The notes below the pieces were generated by a model. That model searched no databases. It worked only from the letters and a program-made list of their open reading frames with translations, and was not told the DNA's origin. A stretch of 21,676 bases of DNA from a virus. The translations under genes and the position numbers were made by a program. This document shows, piece by piece, positions 18,055 to 21,676 of this stretch (the stretch's first letter is position 1; each line of letters starts with the position of its first letter). The DNA lies in IMG/VR virus record IMGVR_UViG_3300023210_000262, positions 1 to 21,676 of that record. One strand, written 5' to 3'.

Positions 18055-18636
18055 TTATTTAAACCTCTTATTCCGACAAACTTTACATTGCTGAGTTTTA
18101 TAGTATTTATTAATAATAAATCATTCTCAACATTTAATACAATCTCTAGTAATATTGTCTACTCAACTATCTCTCCTAAACTGACTTTTACATTTATTTG
18201 AACAAAATCTTGAAGTTGTTTTATCGGTTGTTTCAAAATCTGTTCAACATTGCTCACATTGTAAAGTATGTATAGGCATACATCACAAACTATTCTTATA
18301 ATGTTCTTTGTGCCAATTTCTTCATTCTTCACTTCAATGCCATATTTTTGTTAATGGCCTAATTATATCTAATTGTTTATTATTATTTTCTTTATATTCA
18401 GCATCTTCAAATCTCTTTTTCATATGTTCACTTCTATGTTTTCAACTTTCAATTAACTCAAGATTATCTAAATTATTATTTAAAACATTCTCATCTTTAT
18501 GATGAATATCATATCATTTAGGTATATCTCAATTATGGTAAATCCAAACATCTCTATGCAGTCTATTTCAGTATGCTTGTTGATAATATTTTTCATCTCC
18601 CCGAATTTTATATGTTTTTCAGTTGAATATAATCAT
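18055..18636 (-). CDS. HNH endonuclease with C-terminal zinc-binding modules
   Basis: A 193-residue frame from ATG 18636 to TAA 18055-18057. The N-terminal half is an HNH_3-type homing endonuclease: YGNRLHRDVWIYHNGDIPKG, then YDIHHKDENVLNNNLDNLEL, with the catalytic His pair and the N-N-x-x-x-N-L signature. The C-terminal half carries Cys pairs for zinc: CEQCGTDFE, FCSNKC, DCIKCGEGF and CKVC. It sits between the large terminase and portal genes with its own promoter, a common insertion point for phage homing endonucleases and also a place where HNH proteins assist packaging. I cannot separate these. CGG occurs twice; the one after CKVC suits Arg. Confidence 0.9.
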
Positions 18637-18665
18637 AAGTAATAGTTAAATATCTAATCGTATCT

Positions 18666-18693
18666 AATATACTTATATTATTAATATAGTCAA
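18666..18693 (-). promoter_or_regulatory. Promoter of HNH gene and possibly portal
   Basis: TTGACT (18688-18693) and TATATT (18666-18671) with a 16-bp spacer on the minus strand, in the 58-bp gap after the large terminase gene. Confidence 0.6.
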
Positions 18694-18694
18694 T

Positions 18695-20236
18695 TTAAAA
18701 GTAATCTTCATAGCTTGTTTCAGCTACAACTCATCAAATTCTACTTTCTAATTTTATATTTACTGCTTGTGCTAAATATCATAGAGCATCTGCTACATCT
18801 GAGTTTTTATGTTCAGGCACATTCATAAAACACCCTGTGCTATCATTCCACTTCCTCCTATATTCAGCAGTTTTATCTAATCAGTCGGAACAATTCTCTT
18901 TATCAAAATACATATATTTAAAACTATCTCTACAACTATCTATCCTATCAGATATTAGAGTTTTAGGTAAAACCTCAACCTCATATCATAACTCTATCAT
19001 TGTTTCTTCTCTAGTTTTTCTATCATTTAATGAATGCACTTTAGCATCGTGAGGCAAATACATTGTTCAGAAATTATAAGGCTTAGGCATTAATATTTCT
19101 CTATGAATATCCTTTAATCAATATCAAGTTCAAGCGAAAAAATCTATTATTCTAATTTCTTTTCAAAAAACTTGATAAAACCAAATAACCATTGCATCTC
19201 ATCATCAAGCACCACCCAAATCCCAACCTGTATATACAGGTAATTCTACTTCATAAGGCACTCTACATAATCTTCATTCCTCTCTAACCTTAGTAATCCA
19301 TTTCTTATAATAACTTCAAGCAATCGCTACCATAAATGCCTCCTCAGGAGTGCTAGGATATTCTCTAAGCATTTCATCTTTCTTTTCTTCTGCTTTTACT
19401 TGATACCATTTCATCTGTGTTTCATCACAATCAATCTTTTCTTCTTCTTTTAATTTCTTAAAATAGTTTTTAGTTTCTTTAGATAATACTAAATCATCAT
19501 CTTCTAATCTATATTCATCAACTTCCCACCAAGCAAAGAAGAAAAACTTATATTCGTGAACATTTAATTTTTTTCATATTTCTGTTAATTTCTTAGCAGT
19601 TTCACTCTTATCGTAAAAATCTCAACTCTTTCATTCGGCTGTACTTTCTATAAATACATAATTTCATTCAGCAACAGCCTCTAATGCTCAAGTATTTATT
19701 TCTTTTGCTCTGTCAGGAAATTTGGCACAAATCTTTCAATACTCAGATATATGTAAATATTGTAAAGTTCATCATCTAAAACTCGTTCATACATAAATAG
19801 AGCTTCAATTACTAAATTCTAAAGTATCTGTACTATCTTTTTTTAAAGGTCTTTCGGCTCGTAGCCATAAAGGCAGATTATCATAAGCAAATTTAATCTT
19901 ATTATCAAAAATACTTTTTGCCTCTCTTAATCATTGAGCAATTACTCAACAAGCAACATTACTTCTAAATAATGCTTGGTCTAACATTAACACTTGAATT
20001 AAAGTAGAAAAACCTAATTGCCTTGCTTTAAGGATTAGGTTTTTGTAATGTAAATTATCAATTAGATAGATTTGATATTTATTAGGCTTGAATGGTATAA
20101 CCTTTCAATACTTGTCTTTAATCTTATAAAGCTTTCAACTCTTTAATCTCCATTTCCAATCTTTTAATTTACTCTTTAGTTTGTCTTGTTCAGATATAAC
20201 TACTTTAAGTTTCTTTCCTACTTGTTTTTTAGACAT
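18695..20236 (-). CDS. terL: Terminase large subunit
   Basis: A 513-residue frame from ATG 20236 to TAA 18695-18697, a usual length. ATPase domain: the Walker A-like KARQLGFST near residues 70-77, the adenine/coupling region NGSSIYVGTSFRGG, the Walker B-like LHISEYG near 160 and coupling motif IESTAEG near 195. RNase H-like nuclease domain: YTGWDLGGAGGGDAMVIWF near 336 (catalytic Asp), a central SDRIDSCRDSF stretch and DVADALGYLAQA near 478 (catalytic Asp). It cuts and pumps phage DNA into the prohead through the portal. It begins 4 nt after the small-subunit stop. TGA supplies Gly in GAGGGD, in TSFRGG and after HISEY. One rare CGA codon (19859-19861) follows LPLWL. Confidence 0.95.
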
Positions 20237-20240
20237 AAGT

Positions 20241-20729
20241 TTATTTAGTTAAATCAGTATCTTCATCTAATTCTTCTAAAATTTCTCACATAGTATAATT
20301 CTTATTAATATTTTCTACTTCTTGTTTATCAACCCAACCAAAGTTATTCTTTAAATTAAATATCACTCAAGTAGGATTTAGTTTGTTTTTAAGCATTCAT
20401 TCTTCAATAGCACTCTCAATAAACTGCTTCGCTCTTTTTATAGTGGGAAAAAACTCCTCTCTTTCTTCGTAATTAATTAATGTTCTTCTTGAAGTATCTA
20501 AAGCTACTGCTAGTCAAGAAACAGTAGGAACTTGTATCATTACTTTTTCCTGATAAGGCTCGTATTTATATTTGTTTTTACTATCTAATAATTTATTTCA
20601 ATCTTCATCTCTTTTAATCCTATCATTCCATTGTAACTCATAACAACTTTCAAAGTATTTCTCTATCTGTTTTTGTAGTATCTCAACTGTTTCAAACATT
20701 AATGGTCTTCCTCATTTATTCTTAGCCAT
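20241..20729 (-). CDS. terS: Terminase small subunit
   Basis: A 162-residue frame from ATG 20729 (MAKNKGGRPLMFETVEILQK) to TAA 20241-20243. It has the GRP-x-x-F opening followed by a helix (QIEKYFESCYE), a DNA-binding helix-turn-helix stretch (VPTVSGLAVALDTSRRTLIN then YEERE), an oligomerisation helix (RAKQFIESAIEEGMLKNKLN) and the NPTGVIFNLKNNFGWVDKQE segment of gp3-type DNA-packaging proteins, then an acidic tail. It recognises the packaging site and hands DNA to the large subunit encoded 4 nt downstream. Six of eight Gly codons are TGA. Confidence 0.88.
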
Positions 20730-20739
20730 AATTGTATTT

Positions 20740-20767
20740 ATTATAAAATAAATTTCTCATTTGTCTG
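20740..20767 (-). promoter_or_regulatory. Candidate promoter of terminase genes
   Basis: A perfect TATAAT (20740-20745) with CAGACA (20762-20767) 16 bp upstream on the minus strand. The -10 box is only 10 bp from the start codon, so the transcript would be nearly leaderless. Confidence 0.5.
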
Positions 20768-20792
20768 CATCTCAATTTCTCGGCTTTTGCCC

Positions 20793-20819
20793 AAAAAAAG
20801 ACTTAGTGTTAATAAGTCT
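20793..20819 (-). terminator. Terminator after methyltransferase gene
   Basis: Perfect 7-bp stem AGACTTA/TAAGTCT (20799-20805 with 20813-20819) and seven U on the minus strand. The loop and one arm include a copy of ACACTAAG, a motif found twice more upstream (20855-20862, 20899-20906). Confidence 0.82.
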
Positions 20820-20847
20820 ATTATAATGATTTTATTATTAAATACAA
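20820..20847 (-). promoter_or_regulatory. Candidate promoter firing into a terminator hairpin
   Basis: TTGTAT (20842-20847) and a perfect TATAAT (20820-20825) with a 16-bp spacer. The predicted start is at the base of the terminator hairpin at 20793-20819, so its product would begin with that hairpin or be terminated at once. Confidence 0.45.
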
Positions 20848-20852
20848 GTTAC

Positions 20853-20908
20853 ATACACTAAGCTTACAAATTTTAGAAGAAGATGTAAAGTCAAATTACT
20901 TAGTGTAT
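20853..20908. repeat. Inverted repeat between methyltransferase and terminase genes
   Basis: Perfect 10-bp arms ATACACTAAG (20853-20862) and CTTAGTGTAT (20899-20908) lie 36 bp apart, just upstream of the -35 box at 20842-20847. A third CTTAGTGT copy is in the terminator (20802-20809). The spacing suits a looping operator or a regulator site. Role inferred. Confidence 0.5.
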
Positions 20909-20918
20909 ATAAGCTATA

Positions 20919-21662
20919 TTAAATAGCTAGCCTTTCTTTTGCTATGTTAAAATAATTCTCATCTAGTTCAATTCAAATAAAATCTCTGTTTAAGTTTTGA
21001 CAAGCAATTCCTGTACTACCACTTCACATAAAACAGTCCATTACTAATCCATTATTAGAGTGTGTTAATATAAGTTTTTCTAATAATTGCACAGGTTTTT
21101 CAGAAGTGTGTAGTTTTTTAGTAGTAGGTTTTTCAGGAATATCATCTATCACATCATTAGGATAGTTTGTATATTCTCTTTTTAATTCTTTCTTATGGCT
21201 AGGTCTATGTCAAGCAATAGTTCCAAAATTATTTCAAGAAATTTTCTTATCTATCTTAATAAGCCCTTGTGGATTATATATCATTCTTCTTTCTTCTCAT
21301 ATTTGAGATATATGCCCCATAGGAGCTTTACTAAATACAAGTATATCTTCGTGTTTTGTCATAGGTCTATTTTTACTATGTACAAAATTTGTAGAATTGT
21401 TTTTTATCCAAGTATATTTATACTTATATTCATTTAAGCTACTCATCATAACTCTAGGAGTAAAACTTCAACTTGCAAAAACTATTATGCTTCCATTAGG
21501 TTTTAATTTTTTCCAAGCTATATCAAAGAATTTATTAAAATCAACATATTTATCCCATTTACTTGCAATAGTGTTATATGGGGGGTCAATCAGGATTAGT
21601 TCTATACTATTATCTGTTCACTTAGACAATATATCTAATGCTTCTCAATGTATTAATTTCAT
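20919..21662 (-). CDS. DNA methyltransferase, beta class (DPPY)
   Basis: A 247-residue frame from ATG 21662 to TAA 20919-20921. It begins MKLIHGEALDIL, the standard opening of phage N6-adenine/N4-cytosine methylases, followed by motif IV IDPPYNT (residues 26-32). The SAM-binding FxGxG motif I lies near the C-terminus (DCFMGSGSTGIACQNL then NRDFIGIELDE), so the order is that of beta-class enzymes. KLHTSEKPVQLLEKLI matches motif X. It transfers a methyl group from SAM to phage DNA, probably to evade host restriction. TGA encodes the Gly in HGE, in FMGSG and in FIGIE, which is decisive for the code. No methylase-linked endonuclease is visible. AGGA lies 3 nt before the ATG, too close for an ideal ribosome site. 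The frame is open upstream to the window edge, but the start fits the family. Confidence 0.93.
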
Positions 21663-21676
21663 TATTCCTATATTAA

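Noticed and set aside
1-21676. UGA read as tryptophan (table 4)
   Set aside because: Would place Trp in the FxGxG motif, throughout Gly-X-Y tracts and in glycine loops of terminase. TGG is already used for Trp at conserved positions.
1-21676. Wholesale pseudogenisation (many in-frame stops)
   Set aside because: Only TGA interrupts the frames. TAA and TAG appear only at gene ends, which random decay would not produce.

Overview
The window reads as part of a tailed-phage (or prophage) genome that uses UGA as glycine (NCBI translation table 25). Every gene is on the minus strand. Under the standard code the minus strand looks shattered into short pieces. If TGA is read as Gly, 22 closely packed genes appear. 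TGA falls exactly where Gly is required: in the Gly-X-Y collagen tracts of a tail fibre, in the FxGxG cofactor motif and the N-terminal HG(D/E) of a DNA methyltransferase, and in terminase and portal motifs. TGG remains the Trp codon. This code is known from Candidatus Gracilibacteria (BD1-5) and Absconditabacteria (SR1), so the likely host is one of these ultra-small CPR bacteria. The sequence is very AT-rich and Arg is almost always AGA.

Layout, in the direction of transcription (high to low coordinates): a beta-class DNA methyltransferase (20919-21662); small and large terminase subunits (20241-20729, 18695-20236); an HNH endonuclease cassette (18055-18636); the portal (16058-17998); three small unknown genes (15714-15989, 15050-15712, 14799-15065); a scaffold-like protein (14129-14707); an N4-gp56-type major capsid protein (13187-14104); an Rha-type regulator with its own promoter and terminator (12308-13015); a virion protein with no assigned role (10960-12234); an adaptor-like protein (10255-10944); two beta-rich virion proteins (8800-10236, 8334-8819); an 850-residue protein with a CHAP-type peptidase domain (5771-8323); a 1288-residue polyvalent-type protein (1894-5760); a 331-bp non-coding leader region; four very small genes (837-1562); and a collagen-like tail fibre cut by the window edge (1-826).

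The genes form a packaging, head and tail module. No tail tube, sheath or conventional tape-measure protein is recognisable, so a short-tailed (podovirus-like) virion with large ejected proteins is the best guess, not a proven one. The gaps hold compact regulatory units: strong minus-strand terminators, and -35/-10 promoters that nearly all have a 16-bp spacer. Two -35 boxes are merged with the U-tract of the preceding terminator. Start codons lack Shine-Dalgarno sequences. The most novel element is the 1563-1760 leader: a consensus promoter, a 17-codon leader ORF starting near the predicted transcription start, and three copies of a GAATGTTA-type sequence that can form mutually exclusive stems, an attenuator-like arrangement.
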